Shown in pieces: positions 1 to 10,665 of a DNA stretch of 40,797 nt (its first letter is position 1; each line of letters opens with the position of its first letter). The stretch is from Nitrospirales bacterium (lineage in GTDB: Bacteria; Nitrospirota; Nitrospiria; Nitrospirales; NS-4). The stretch is taken from assembly GCA_030648395.1 (NCBI GenBank), contig JAUSHW010000185.1, positions 1 through 40,797 on the forward strand, given 5' to 3'. The notes beneath the pieces were generated by a model, which saw only the letters and a list, made by a program, of their open reading frames with translations, was not told where the DNA came from and did not search any database. Both the position numbers and the translations under genes were made by a program.

Positions 1-10
1 ATGCTACATT

Positions 11-30
11 CTTGTCGCATTCACGACAAG
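11..30 (-). other. Short hairpin across the nifA-like stop codon
   Basis: Seven-base inverted repeat (CTTGTCG / CGACAAG) around a six-base loop; the loop carries the TGA stop of the upstream gene. The sequence that follows on the minus strand has no T-tract, so it is at best a weak terminator or an mRNA 3'-end stabiliser. The window ends 10 bases further on. Confidence 0.35.
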
Positions 31-1607
31 CCTGTCGTGTCCGGCACGAGCCGGTATTTGCGGATTTTGTAGGCGATTTGCCGGGGGCTGATCCCCAGAG
101 CGCGGGCGGCCTTGGCTTGGACCCAACCTGCGCGTTCAAGCGCTTTCTTGAGTCGGTCCCGCTCGATCGACTCCAGCCCGCCGGTCAGGGTATGGGCTTC
201 ATGGTCAGGGCCTGTCCGACTCACGTGCCGCATGTCTGAAAAATATCCACGTAACGTCATCGGAATGGTCCGGAGCGTCACGCTGTCCGCCTCAGCCATC
301 ACCACCAGCCGTTCGATGCAATTCTCCAGCTCTCTGACGTTTCCTGGCCAGTGATAGCCGGCCATTAATCCAAACAGCTCCGTTGAGAGGCGCACCGCAC
401 GGCGGTTCTGCTTGTTGTACTTTCGCAGAAAATGCCCGATCAGCAAGGGGATATCGCCGGCACGTTCCCGAAGCGGGGGGAGTGTGACCGGAACGACATT
501 GAGGCGATAATATAAATCCTCCCGGAAGGCCCCGCTTTTGACCATCGCCTCCAAATCCTGGTGCGTGGCGGAGATCAGCCGGACGTCCACCCCGTACGTC
601 TGATTCCCTCCTACCCGTTCAAAACGTTGCTCCTGAAGGACCCGCAGCAGCTTCACTTGAGTTGCGAGTGGGATGTCTCCGATCTCATCAAGAAAAAGCG
701 TCCCCTGGTGTGCGAGCTCGAAACGGCCCTTGCGCATCTCCGTCGCACCGGTAAAGGCTCCGCGCTCGTGGCCGAACAGTTCGCTCTCGAACAGCATTTC
801 CGGAACTGCGGCGCAATGTAACCGGATGAAGGGTCTTTCGGCCCTTGTACTACTCTGATGGATCGCTTTGGCAACAAGTTCCTTTCCGGTTCCGCTTTCC
901 CCCCGGAGCATCACTGTGGCCTGGCTCTGCGCAACTCTGGCGATCGCGCCAAAAACCTCTTGAATAGCGTGGCCCTCCCCGACAATGCCTCCCACTGATC
1001 GATGCGTCTCGCACAATTCATTCCGTGGTTCCTGGTCAGATGCGAGTCGTTCCTGGCGTTCCCGGGCGGTTAAGCGGTGGAGTTTGACTGCCTGGCCGAT
1101 CAGCAAAGCCACGATGCTTAAAACCCGAAGGTCCTCGTCAAAAGACCCGGGATCGCCAGAAAAAAGACAGTCCACGCCAAGTACCCCGAGAGTCTCGTCA
1201 TGGACCTTGATGGGGACAGCGAGAAAGGACAGTTGTTGGCCGACCACAGCCGTCCGGGCGCCGGTCCTGTTCAGAAACCTCCGGTCAGCGCGGAGATCAG
1301 GAACCACGATGGGCTTGCCGGTTTCGAATACCTTGCCCGTAATGCCTTCGCCAATGCGATAGCGCCCCCGCGCCTGTTCCTTCTGGCTCAGTCCATGAGA
1401 AACCTGGATCGCCAATTCCCCGCTGGCCGGATCGCGCAGCGTGATCGTTCCTCGCTTCATGGCGAGCCTCGAACTCAGCGTTGCCAGAACCTGTATGGCG
1501 CTTTCCTGGAGGTCTCGCGATGAGGCTAAGGCCGTGTTGATTTCGTAGAGCGCCGACAGTTCCTCACCAGTCCTCGCGGATGACCGGTGCGTGATATCCT
1601 CAACCAT
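21..1607 (-). CDS. NifA-like sigma54-dependent transcriptional activator (GAF, AAA+, Fis-type HTH)
   Basis: A 528-residue enhancer-binding protein that would use ATP hydrolysis to open sigma54 promoters. Visible domains are an N-terminal GAF sensor (about 16-170), an AAA+ domain with Walker A GESGTGKE (236-243), the sigma54-contact loop GAFTGA (283-288) and Walker [10 protein letters not shown] (302-310), and a Fis-type HTH (about 497-518). The domain order is that of NifA. The cysteine cluster of oxygen-sensitive NifA is absent, with only one Cys near the end of the AAA+ domain. I chose the ATG at 1607 because AAGGAG lies 5 bases upstream; an in-frame start at 1679 has no such site. It is the last gene of the amtB1-glnB1 group, so control of nitrogen assimilation is more likely than nitrogen fixation, as no nif structural genes are present. 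NtrC-like or other GAF activators remain possible names. Confidence 0.85.
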   Translation of the reverse strand: MVEDITHRSSARTGEELSALYEINTALASSRDLQESAIQVLATLSSRLAMKRGTITLRDPASGELAIQVSHGLSQKEQARGRYRIGEGITGKVFETGKPIVVPDLRADRRFLNRTGARTAVVGQQLSFLAVPIKVHDETLGVLGVDCLFSGDPGSFDEDLRVLSIVALLIGQAVKLHRLTARERQERLASDQEPRNELCETHRSVGGIVGEGHAIQEVFGAIARVAQSQATVMLRGESGTGKELVAKAIHQSSTRAERPFIRLHCAAVPEMLFESELFGHERGAFTGATEMRKGRFELAHQGTLFLDEIGDIPLATQVKLLRVLQEQRFERVGGNQTYGVDVRLISATHQDLEAMVKSGAFREDLYYRLNVVPVTLPPLRERAGDIPLLIGHFLRKYNKQNRRAVRLSTELFGLMAGYHWPGNVRELENCIERLVVMAEADSVTLRTIPMTLRGYFSDMRHVSRTGPDHEAHTLTGGLESIERDRLKKALERAGWVQAKAARALGISPRQIAYKIRKYRLVPDTTGLS

Positions 1608-1643
1608 TAGAACTCCTTGTACGGCGCTATGCGGGCGAACCTG

Positions 1644-1649
1644 ATTATA
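1644..1649 (-). promoter_or_regulatory. Possible -10 element (TATAAT) before the nifA-like gene
   Basis: A perfect TATAAT on the minus strand, 36 bases before the ATG at 1607. No -35 resembling TTGACA sits at 16-18 bp spacing; that position falls inside the 12-bp hairpin at 1663-1692. If real, it would be an activator-dependent or weak internal promoter. Confidence 0.3.
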
Positions 1650-1662
1650 CGCCTGCGACTGC

Positions 1663-1692
1663 ACCCGAGGATGCGGCACTGCATCCTCGGGT
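1663..1692 (-). promoter_or_regulatory. Strong 12-bp hairpin with AGTGCC loop between glnB1 and the nifA-like gene
   Basis: Perfect 12-bp inverted repeat (ACCCGAGGATGC / GCATCCTCGGGT) with the six-base loop AGTGCC read on the minus strand. No T-tract follows, so this is not an ordinary intrinsic terminator. The loop has A at position 1 and G at position 4, as in ANTAR target hairpins, but I find no second hairpin of that kind next to it. An mRNA processing or stability element is equally possible. Confidence 0.6.
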
Positions 1693-1707
1693 CAGAGACA
1701 CTTTGCC

Positions 1708-3493
<1,786 letters not shown>

Positions 3494-3518
3494 GTGTACC
3501 TCCTGCGTTCGGTCGAAT

Positions 3519-3555
3519 AAAAAATGGCGCCAGTCCATAACCAGACTGGCGCCAT
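3519..3555 (-). terminator. Intrinsic terminator between glnA and amtB1
   Basis: A 12-bp perfect stem (ATGGCGCCAGTC / GACTGGCGCCAT, 3544-3555 with 3524-3535) with an 8-base loop is followed on the minus strand by a run of six T. It lies after glnA but only about 25 bases before the amtB1 ATG. It therefore looks like a conditional terminator (attenuator) for amtB1, not just the end of glnA. Its 5' arm overlaps the second ANTAR-type hairpin (3546-3561). Confidence 0.88.
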
Positions 3556-3593
3556 TGCCAGGAATCCTTGAAACCCGGGTCGACGATGACCCG
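3546..3593 (-). promoter_or_regulatory. Candidate ANTAR-type two-hairpin antiterminator in the amtB1 leader
   Basis: Hairpin P1 (3576-3593) has stem CGGGTC/GACCCG and hexaloop ATCGTC. Hairpin P2 (3546-3561) has stem CTGGC/GCCAG and hexaloop AATGGC. Both loops carry A at position 1 and G at position 4, the known recognition rule for ANTAR RNA-binding domains, and a 14-base linker joins them. The P2 loop and 3' arm are also the 5' arm of the terminator at 3519-3555, so P2 and the terminator cannot form together. This matches the established ANTAR antitermination mechanism (EutV, NasR). Binding of this RNA by the ANTAR protein at 12650-13909 is inference. Confidence 0.72.
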
Positions 3594-3635
3594 TTTGGAA
3601 CTCATGGGCCCGCGCCATTGCGAGCCAGAAGAGCC

Positions 3636-3663
3636 GTAGGGGCGGTTCGCGAACCGCCCCTAC
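3636..3663. repeat. 28-bp perfect palindrome (REP-like GC-rich element)
   Basis: A perfect 28-bp palindrome with half-site GTAGGGGCGGTTCG begins 9 bases after the glnA stop. GC-rich palindromes of this GTAGGGGCGG type are known as dispersed REP/MITE-like extragenic repeats in several bacterial lineages. Only one copy is present in the window, so its repetitive nature is inferred from resemblance. Confidence 0.6.
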
Positions 3664-3672
3664 ATGATGACT

Positions 3673-5100
3673 TTATACATCGTAGTAAAGAAAGAACTCG
3701 TAGGGATGCGGCCGAAGCCGCACGGTATCAATTTCCTTGTCCCGCTTGTAGCTCAGCCAGGTGTCGATCACGTCCTGCGTGAAAACGTTGCCTTTCAAAA
3801 GGAAGGCGTGATCCTTTTCAAGATTGCGGAGCGACTCGTCCAGGCTGCCCGGCATTTTCTTGATCTTGGCCGCTTCATGCGGCTCCAGATCGTACAGGTC
3901 CTTTTCCATGGGCGCCCCCGGATCGATCTTGTTTTCGATCCCGTCCAGGCCGGCCATCAGCATGGCGGCAAAGGCGTAGTAGGGATTGGTCGCCGGGTCT
4001 GGGAAGCGGACCTCGATGCGCTTGGCCTTCGGGTTCGGTGAGTACATGGGAATGCGGATGCCTGCGCTGCGGTTCCGGCTCGAATAGGCCAGGTTCACAG
4101 GCGCCTCAAAGCCCGGCGTGAGTCGCTTGTAGGAGTTCGTCGTCGGGTTCGTGATGGCCGCCAGCGCCGGCGCGTGTTTCAGGATGCCCCCGATGTACCA
4201 GAGGCACATTTGGGAAATCCCGGCGTATTCCTTGCCGGCAAACAACGGCTTCCCGTCTTTCCAGATGCTCTGGTGGGTATGCATGCCGGAGCCGTTGTCG
4301 CCAAAGAGCGGCTTGGGCATGAACGTCACGGTTTTCCCATGGCGGTGAGCGACGTTTTTCACGATGTATTTGTACATCATCATCTTATCGGCCATGCTGA
4401 CGAGCGAGTCATACCGCAGGTCAATTTCCGCCTGGCCGGCTGTTGCGACCTCGTGGTGCTGCTTTTCGACCATGATGCCGATCTTCTGCATTTCCAGGCA
4501 CATCTCGGTCCGGATATCCATCTGCGTGTCCACGGGGGCGACAGGGTAATAGCCCTCCTTGTGCCGGGGCTTGTGCCCCAGATTGGGCCCCGTCTGATCG
4601 ACGTTTATTTCACGGCCGGAGTTCCATATCCCTTCCTCCGAGTCGATATAGTAGTACCCGCTATTGCTCGTCTGATCGAAGCGCACTGAGTCGAAAATGA
4701 AGAATTCGGCCTCCGGTCCCCAATAGGAGATGTCGCCGTGCTTGGTGGACTTGAGGTACTTCTCGGCCTTCTGGGCCACGTAGCGCGGGTCCCGGCTGTA
4801 CGTCTCCCGGGTGACAGGGTCCACCACATTGCAGATCATGCTGAGCGTGGGGACGGCGGTAAACGGATCCATGACCGCCGTCGTGGTGTCCGGGACGGCC
4901 ATCATGTCGCTGTTATTGATCGCCTGCCAGCCACGAATCGAAGAGCCGTCAAGGCCGGACCCTTCGATAAAGACCGCATCCGTCAACTCTTCGATCGGAA
5001 ACGTGAAGTGCTGCCACGTGCCGGGCAGATCAACGAACTTGAAGTCGACCATAAGAGCTTTGTTTTTCTTTGCAAATTCAAGTACTTCCTTCGCAGTCAT
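3673..5100 (-). CDS. glnA: Glutamine synthetase, type I
   Basis: A 475-residue GSI-type enzyme that makes glutamine from glutamate, ammonia and ATP in the cytoplasm. Family motifs are visible: GSGLDGSSI, the ATP-binding [16 protein letters not shown], and the Asn/Glu flap region [18 protein letters not shown]. The C-terminal [10 protein letters not shown] motif places a Tyr near residue 403 at the position adenylylated in enterobacterial GSI, but no glnE is present in the window. The ATG at 5100 has AAAGGAGG about 6 bases upstream. It lies 29 bases after glnD and belongs to the amtB2-glnB2-glnD-glnA run. The palindrome and the ANTAR-type leader of amtB1 follow it. Confidence 0.97.
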   Translation of the reverse strand: MTAKEVLEFAKKNKALMVDFKFVDLPGTWQHFTFPIEELTDAVFIEGSGLDGSSIRGWQAINNSDMMAVPDTTTAVMDPFTAVPTLSMICNVVDPVTRETYSRDPRYVAQKAEKYLKSTKHGDISYWGPEAEFFIFDSVRFDQTSNSGYYYIDSEEGIWNSGREINVDQTGPNLGHKPRHKEGYYPVAPVDTQMDIRTEMCLEMQKIGIMVEKQHHEVATAGQAEIDLRYDSLVSMADKMMMYKYIVKNVAHRHGKTVTFMPKPLFGDNGSGMHTHQSIWKDGKPLFAGKEYAGISQMCLWYIGGILKHAPALAAITNPTTNSYKRLTPGFEAPVNLAYSSRNRSAGIRIPMYSPNPKAKRIEVRFPDPATNPYYAFAAMLMAGLDGIENKIDPGAPMEKDLYDLEPHEAAKIKKMPGSLDESLRNLEKDHAFLLKGNVFTQDVIDTWLSYKRDKEIDTVRLRPHPYEFFLYYDV

Positions 5101-5129
5101 AACCCCCTCCTTTAAGATTTATGCCTGTA

Positions 5130-7826
5130 TCATTTCCGCTGCGCACTGGCCCGGTGCACGACCGGGCTTGACGTCTTCGATCCTCCCACAAACCCTTCAA
5201 TCCGGGCCGTTATTTCTTCGCTGATCAACTTGCACCCGCCGAGATTGGCGATCTTGCCGCCGGCCTTGTCCGTGACATAGAAGACATCCACGACCTGGTC
5301 CAGCCTGGTCGAAATCCGTGCCGCATGGACAGACAGGCCGAGATCAAAAATCGCGCGCGTGATGACGTAGAGCAAGCCCTGCCGGTCGTCGGCGAACACG
5401 TCGATGATGGTGTACCGATCGGAGGTCTCATTGTCGACTTGGACCACCGTCGCTTCGCGCAGGGGAACCCCCTGGCGGGCCTGGCCGAAACGGGTGGCAT
5501 CCTGCAGAAGATCCTCCACCGAGCAGCGCTGTTCCAGGACACCGACGATGGCGCCGCTGATCTCCTCGAACCGGCGATCGCGAATGTCCTCATGGCAATC
5601 CGGGTCCATCACGCGGAACACGTCCACCACAACCCCGTCGGCAAGCGTCAATATCTGGGCATCCAGGGTCTGTACGCCCTTGGCCGCCAGGACGCCGGCG
5701 ATTTTCGAAAAAATTCCAGGCGTTAGGCTGTCCTTGGTGTACACCGTGTAGTCGCTCGTGCCAAGCGCCTCATCGTATTGCACGTCCACCAGCGCAGGCG
5801 CATCGGCCAGTTTGGCAAGCCACTCCAGGTGCGTGACAAGCCGTTCGACCGGCATGGCTGTGAGATAATGGTCAGGCCACGACTCCAATTGCCTGGCGAG
5901 CCATGCCGAGGGGTAGCGTGGCTCCAAACGGGCCAGCGCGGCCTGGCGAATCTGCTCGGCGCGGGCGCCTCCCTCGTACGCCGTTTCGGCTTCCTCTCCT
6001 CCCGCAAGCTCCTTATGCGTCTTCATGAAGAGATCGCCCAGCAGCGTGTCTTTCCAGGGCGTCATGACTCCCGGCCCGACCGCCGAGATATCGGCCGCCG
6101 TGAGCACGAGCAGCATCTTCAGCGCCTCGGGAGTGCCGACCTGACGGGCAAACCTCAGCACGACCTTCTCGTCGGAGGAGTCGCGGCGGAATGCGGTGTT
6201 GGCCATCACGAGATGTTGCCGCACCAGGAAGACCAACAGCTGAGTTTCGTGTTCATCCAGGCCAAGGCGTTTGGCCACATCGAGGGCGATCCGCTCCCCG
6301 ATCAGGCTGTGATCCTCTTCCTGGCCCTTGCCCACATCGTGAAGCAGCACGGCCAGGTGCAGGAGGTCCTTGCGTCTGGTCTCGCGATAGACCCGTCCCA
6401 CGAGGCCCTTTCCCGCGCCCAGCTCCTCAGCCTGGCCGACGGCCAGCAGGCTGTGATGGTCCACCGTGTACTTGTGATAGGCGTTGAACTGCATGAGGCC
6501 ACGGACCGTTCCGAACGCCGGCACGATCCGTTCCAGCAGGCAGACTCGGTGCATCGCGGCCAGGGTGTCGGCGACGCGCCCGGGGCCGGACAGAATCGAA
6601 AGGAACCACCGTCTCGCCGTGTCGCTTTGAAACGCCGAGTCAGGCATGGCAGCGATGCGCTCGGGGAGTTCCTGAACGAGGTCATCGGCCACGTTCAGGC
6701 CGTACATTTGGGCCAGGTGAAAGAGCCGCAGGATGTGACCGCCATCCGATAGCGCGTCGGCCCGAAGGTCAGTCGGCACAGTGATGTCGTCCCGCGTCAG
6801 GGCAAAATAGCGCTCGATGCGACGTGCCGGCAACCAGGCGACAAGGCGTTGCCAGGCTGTTCGCTGCATCGCCTGCGAGACGAACCGCGTGGTGAGATCG
6901 CAGACCCGTGTCGAATGACGGTAATACTGCTGCATAAACTGTTCGACCGCCAGGAGGTGCGGGAGATCCTTGAACCCGCGCAGGCCGGCGATGCGGATCT
7001 GCTCTTCAAAAGTCAAAATGTCCTGGGCGCGAAACGCATAAAAGTGGAGGTCGTTTCGGACCCGCCAGAGAAACTCCTGGGCGTCACAGAGCGCCGTGGC
7101 GTCTCTGGCGCTCATCAATCCACGTGTCGAGAGTTCCTCGATCGACGACGTTCCGTACCGCGCCAGGGCCGTCCACTTGAGCAGATGTAAATCCCGCAGC
7201 CCGCCCCGCCCCTTTTTCAGGTTGGGCTCGAGGAGGAAATTGGTCGAACCGAACCGGCTGTACTCCTGCCGCCGCTCCTCGCGCTTGTTGGCAAGAAATC
7301 CCTGCACGCCTTTTCCGGAGACCTCGGCTCGATAGTTCTGCGTGAACTCGATGAACAGCTCCCGATCACCCGCCAGCCAGCGTGCTTCCATCAAGGCCGT
7401 GCGCACGGTGAGATCCGACTTGCCCATCTCCAGACAATCCGCGATGGTCCGCAGGCTGTGACCGATCTGAAACCCGAGATCCCAGAGGGTGTGCAGGATT
7501 GCCGTGGACAGGGCCCCGGCCTGCTTCGCGCAGGGAGGCGCATACAGAAACATAAGGTCGATATCGGAGTACGGCGCCAGCTCGCGACGCCCATAGCCGC
7601 CGAGGGCCACAAGGGCGATGCCGGACTGACCAGACATCCCGGAGGCCCCCAGATTGGCGTGATAGAGATCCAGCAGAATCTCATCCGCCAGGTCGGTCAG
7701 CGAGGTCACGATTTCCACGCCGGTGGCGCCGCGCGCGTGCGCCCCCTCGATCGCCTGCCGGCGGGCATCAAGAGCAGCCCTCGTCCATTGGACGCCGGCC
7801 ATCTGGTTGAGCACCGATTCCATCAT
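5130..7826 (-). CDS. glnD: Bifunctional uridylyltransferase/uridylyl-removing enzyme (PII signalling)
   Basis: An 898-residue GlnD that senses glutamine and adds or removes UMP on the PII T-loop tyrosine. In order: an N-terminal nucleotidyltransferase with GGYGRRELAPYSDIDL (76-91), a linker region, an HD hydrolase domain containing LLHDVGKG near the middle, and two C-terminal ACT domains for glutamine sensing (roughly the last 200 residues). Length matches the family (about 850-900). The start is two bases after the glnB2 TAA; ATG codons at 7826 and 7823 are both possible and neither has a clear Shine-Dalgarno, which suggests translational coupling to glnB2. Having both PII substrates in the cluster supports the assignment. 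Confidence 0.96.
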   Translation of the reverse strand: MMESVLNQMAGVQWTRAALDARRQAIEGAHARGATGVEIVTSLTDLADEILLDLYHANLGASGMSGQSGIALVALGGYGRRELAPYSDIDLMFLYAPPCAKQAGALSTAILHTLWDLGFQIGHSLRTIADCLEMGKSDLTVRTALMEARWLAGDRELFIEFTQNYRAEVSGKGVQGFLANKREERRQEYSRFGSTNFLLEPNLKKGRGGLRDLHLLKWTALARYGTSSIEELSTRGLMSARDATALCDAQEFLWRVRNDLHFYAFRAQDILTFEEQIRIAGLRGFKDLPHLLAVEQFMQQYYRHSTRVCDLTTRFVSQAMQRTAWQRLVAWLPARRIERYFALTRDDITVPTDLRADALSDGGHILRLFHLAQMYGLNVADDLVQELPERIAAMPDSAFQSDTARRWFLSILSGPGRVADTLAAMHRVCLLERIVPAFGTVRGLMQFNAYHKYTVDHHSLLAVGQAEELGAGKGLVGRVYRETRRKDLLHLAVLLHDVGKGQEEDHSLIGERIALDVAKRLGLDEHETQLLVFLVRQHLVMANTAFRRDSSDEKVVLRFARQVGTPEALKMLLVLTAADISAVGPGVMTPWKDTLLGDLFMKTHKELAGGEEAETAYEGGARAEQIRQAALARLEPRYPSAWLARQLESWPDHYLTAMPVERLVTHLEWLAKLADAPALVDVQYDEALGTSDYTVYTKDSLTPGIFSKIAGVLAAKGVQTLDAQILTLADGVVVDVFRVMDPDCHEDIRDRRFEEISGAIVGVLEQRCSVEDLLQDATRFGQARQGVPLREATVVQVDNETSDRYTIIDVFADDRQGLLYVITRAIFDLGLSVHAARISTRLDQVVDVFYVTDKAGGKIANLGGCKLISEEITARIEGFVGGSKTSSPVVHRASAQRK

Positions 7827-7828
7827 CG

Positions 7829-8185
<357 letters not shown>

Positions 8186-8238
8186 TTAAACTCCCGATCG
8201 ACGAAGACGCCCGCAGCTATTCGCTGCTGCGTGGGCCA

Positions 8239-9597
8239 TCACATCTGCGAATAGGCCCGCTCTTCATGCTGGCTGATGTCCAGGCCCCGTTCCTCTTCGT
8301 CCGCTGCAACACGAAGCCCGACGGTCCAATCAACCAGCTTCAGAATCATCAACGTCCCGAGGAATGCAAAGACCACGGAAACCCCTGCCGTCAGCAGTTG
8401 CACGCCGAACTGCCCAGGATTCCCGAAAAATAGCCCGTCCGCCCCGGCAGCGTTGATCGCCTTGGAAGCCAGCAGCCCCGCCGCAAGAATCCCGAGGACT
8501 CCCCCGACTCCGTGTATGCCAACCACGTCCAGCGAGTCATCATAGCCCAATCGACTTTTCCACACAACCGCGCCGTAGCAGGCGGCCCCTGCCGCCAGAC
8601 CAATAAACAGTGCGGAAAAAAGGCCGACAAACCCCGCCGCGGGAGTGACCGTCGCCAGACCCGCAACGGCCCCACTGGCGATACCCAGCGAGGTCGGCTT
8701 GCCGCGATGCAGCCACTCGGCCACCATCCAGCTCACTCCCCCTGCGGCGGCCGCCGTATGCGTGGCCAGGAAAGCCGAGGCTGCCAGCGCATTCGCGCCG
8801 AGCGCGCTCCCGGCATTAAATCCGAACCAGCCGAACCAGAGCAGGCCCGCGCCCAGCAGGGTCATCGGAAGATTATGCGGCACCATCTGTGCTGTGCCAT
8901 ACCCCTGGCGTCTTCCCAGCACAAGCGCGCATGCCAGCGCCGCCCAGCCTGAGCTGATGTGGACGACCGCGCCGCCGGCGAAATCCAGGGCGCCCATCTT
9001 GGCCAGCCAGCCCTGGCCCCAGATCCAGTGGGCCATCGGGCAGTAGATCAGGGTCACCCAAAGGGCCGAAAACAGCAGCAGGGCACTGAACTTCATCCGC
9101 TCGGCAAACGCTCCGGTGATCAGCGCCGGGGTAATCGCCGCGAACATGAGCTGAAAGAGCATGAACACCTGATGTGGAATGGTCGGGCCGTAGACCGCAT
9201 GTGGCTCCCCGCCGACCCCGCTGAGCCCAAACCATTCGAGATTTCCGATGAATCCTCCCACGTCAGGGCCGAATGCCAGACTGTAGCCCCACAGCACCCA
9301 AATCAGGCTCACCACGCACAGAATGACCAGAGAGTGCGTGATGGTACCCAGCACGTTCTTACTCCGAACCAGACCGCCATAGAACAGCGCCAGTCCCGGC
9401 ATGATCATGGCAAGAACCAGCGCCGAGGAAGTGAGCATCCATGCCGTATCCCCGGTGTCAACCTTAAGCGCGGGTGCAGGTGAAGCCGGCGCAGGCGTCG
9501 GAGGTACGCCCTCTTGCGCGACGACCAGGCCGGCCGTGAGCATGACCGCAGCAACGATCATCGCTCCCATGACATATCGTCTCACATGCTTACCCAT
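8239..9597 (-). CDS. amtB: Ammonium transporter AmtB (copy 2)
   Basis: A 452-residue Amt-family channel with an N-terminal signal segment (to about LVVAQ), a short Pro/Ala linker and the same helices and signatures as copy 1: LALFYGGLVRSKN, DFAGGAVVHISSG, LLWFGWFGFNAGSALGA and GIHGVGGVLG. The two copies are clearly paralogous across the whole membrane part and even in the C-terminal tail (DISQHEERAYSQM against [13 protein letters not shown]), which points to a module duplication with its glnB. The ATG at 9597 is preceded by a purine-rich AAGGGGG whose main part sits in the loop of a small hairpin (9605-9620). Confidence 0.96.
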   Translation of the reverse strand: MGKHVRRYVMGAMIVAAVMLTAGLVVAQEGVPPTPAPASPAPALKVDTGDTAWMLTSSALVLAMIMPGLALFYGGLVRSKNVLGTITHSLVILCVVSLIWVLWGYSLAFGPDVGGFIGNLEWFGLSGVGGEPHAVYGPTIPHQVFMLFQLMFAAITPALITGAFAERMKFSALLLFSALWVTLIYCPMAHWIWGQGWLAKMGALDFAGGAVVHISSGWAALACALVLGRRQGYGTAQMVPHNLPMTLLGAGLLWFGWFGFNAGSALGANALAASAFLATHTAAAAGGVSWMVAEWLHRGKPTSLGIASGAVAGLATVTPAAGFVGLFSALFIGLAAGAACYGAVVWKSRLGYDDSLDVVGIHGVGGVLGILAAGLLASKAINAAGADGLFFGNPGQFGVQLLTAGVSVVFAFLGTLMILKLVDWTVGLRVAADEEERGLDISQHEERAYSQM

Positions 9598-9604
9598 AAC
9601 GCTT

Positions 9605-9620
9605 CACACCCCCTTGTGTG
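9605..9620 (-). promoter_or_regulatory. Hairpin holding the amtB2 ribosome-binding site
   Basis: Stem CACAC/GTGTG with loop AAGGGG, 8 bases before the amtB2 start codon. The Shine-Dalgarno-like GGGG is in the loop and partly paired. This could modulate translation; the loop also has A1/G4, but no partner hairpin was found, so an ANTAR link is weak. Confidence 0.35.
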
Positions 9621-9707
9621 GTTGATTCTTACTGCACAGCCAGCCGCACGACATCGGGCACCGGATGCGCGTATCATTCTTTCCATTCGTATCAAATGAC
9701 GCTTTCC

Positions 9708-10592
9708 TTAGAAGTTGATGTCCAACTGGACGGTCCACTTCCACTGACCGTTGATGACGTGGTCGTTGAACCAGACCGGCCCCGTCAGAAGACTGATGTC
9801 CTTATTGAAAAAGTGGTACATGCCGAAGCCGCCGCCGCCGATGGCGTTCTTTCCGCTGGCGTAGTCGGCCGCAAAGACCCACTTATTGTATTCGTTGCCT
9901 TCCTTGTCCTTGACCTTCCAGAATCCATAGTCGTACCCGACCATGCCGCCGGCGTTATCCAGTTTGCCGCTGCTGCTCGCGGCGCAGGTAAGGACGGCAA
10001 GGGCGGCATTGGCGGAGGCCACCGGCTTGCATCCTCCCTGCCGCATCAGAGCGGAATCGGGGTTTCCGTAATACCCTCCCCCGTGAATCCGTCCGAATGG
10101 ACCGAGCGTCTTCCCAACGATGAGATCCACGATATTCATGTTCGTGACCTCACCTTTTGTGCCCGCATTGAAAATTCCGACATTGATGGCCGGAGACCAA
10201 GCGCCCCACGCTCCTTCCGGCGTCCCAAGCTTGGCGTTGAACATCAGGGACTCCCCGATGGACTGCATCGTCGGATGCATCCGGGTCCCGGGAAACATTC
10301 CGTCGATACCGATCTCCAATTGCAGTTTTTCGAACGGAAGGACGCCGACGGTCAGGCCGACGTCAGTGGGAAAGGAGTCGAACTGGTTTCGGACACCGGT
10401 GACTCCTGTAATTTCCTCGGTCGTCTGGGAGAGCCGAAAATAGTTGTCCACCCCGATGTGCCAGACGTTAAAGGGCTGAACATCAGAGGTTGCGGGAGTC
10501 CAGTAGGTCGTGGACGGAGTGGCTGAAGCCGTCCCCGATACCGCGAGGATCAAAAACAATAATGCAATTATGATGCGTCCTGATAGCGTCAT
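9708..10592 (-). CDS. Exported beta-barrel-like protein of unknown function
   Basis: A 294-residue protein with a clear Sec signal peptide (TLSGR then a hydrophobic stretch, cleavage expected after ASA near residue 24). The mature part has alternating short hydrophobic/aromatic strands, many Gly and Asn turns and a C-terminal strand ending in Phe (VQLDINF), all typical of outer-membrane beta-barrels. I do not recognise the family. The ATG at 10592 is chosen because AAAGGAGG lies 10 bases upstream and the signal peptide starts there; an upstream GTG/ATG pair near 10628 is less likely. It lies between nadE and amtB2 on the same strand, about 100 bases from each, so an outer-membrane role in nitrogen-compound entry is possible but unproven. 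Confidence 0.75.
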   Translation of the reverse strand: MTLSGRIIIALLFLILAVSGTASATPSTTYWTPATSDVQPFNVWHIGVDNYFRLSQTTEEITGVTGVRNQFDSFPTDVGLTVGVLPFEKLQLEIGIDGMFPGTRMHPTMQSIGESLMFNAKLGTPEGAWGAWSPAINVGIFNAGTKGEVTNMNIVDLIVGKTLGPFGRIHGGGYYGNPDSALMRQGGCKPVASANAALAVLTCAASSSGKLDNAGGMVGYDYGFWKVKDKEGNEYNKWVFAADYASGKNAIGGGGFGMYHFFNKDISLLTGPVWFNDHVINGQWKWTVQLDINF

Positions 10593-10665
10593 GGTCGTGT
10601 CGCCTCCTTTTACGTGTTTCGACATCACATCCTCACTCTCATCTCTGTCTACCCATCGTCTCCGC

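Noticed and set aside
11-30. Hairpin at the nifA-like 3' end as an intrinsic terminator
   Set aside because: No T-tract follows and the stem includes coding sequence; kept only as a hairpin of unknown role.
3612-3629. Possible sigma54 promoter (TGGCTCG...TGGC) upstream of amtB1
   Set aside because: The -24-like TGGCTCG is good, but the GG-to-GC spacing is 9 rather than the required 10 bases and the -12 half reads TGGC. One base off is normally inactive.
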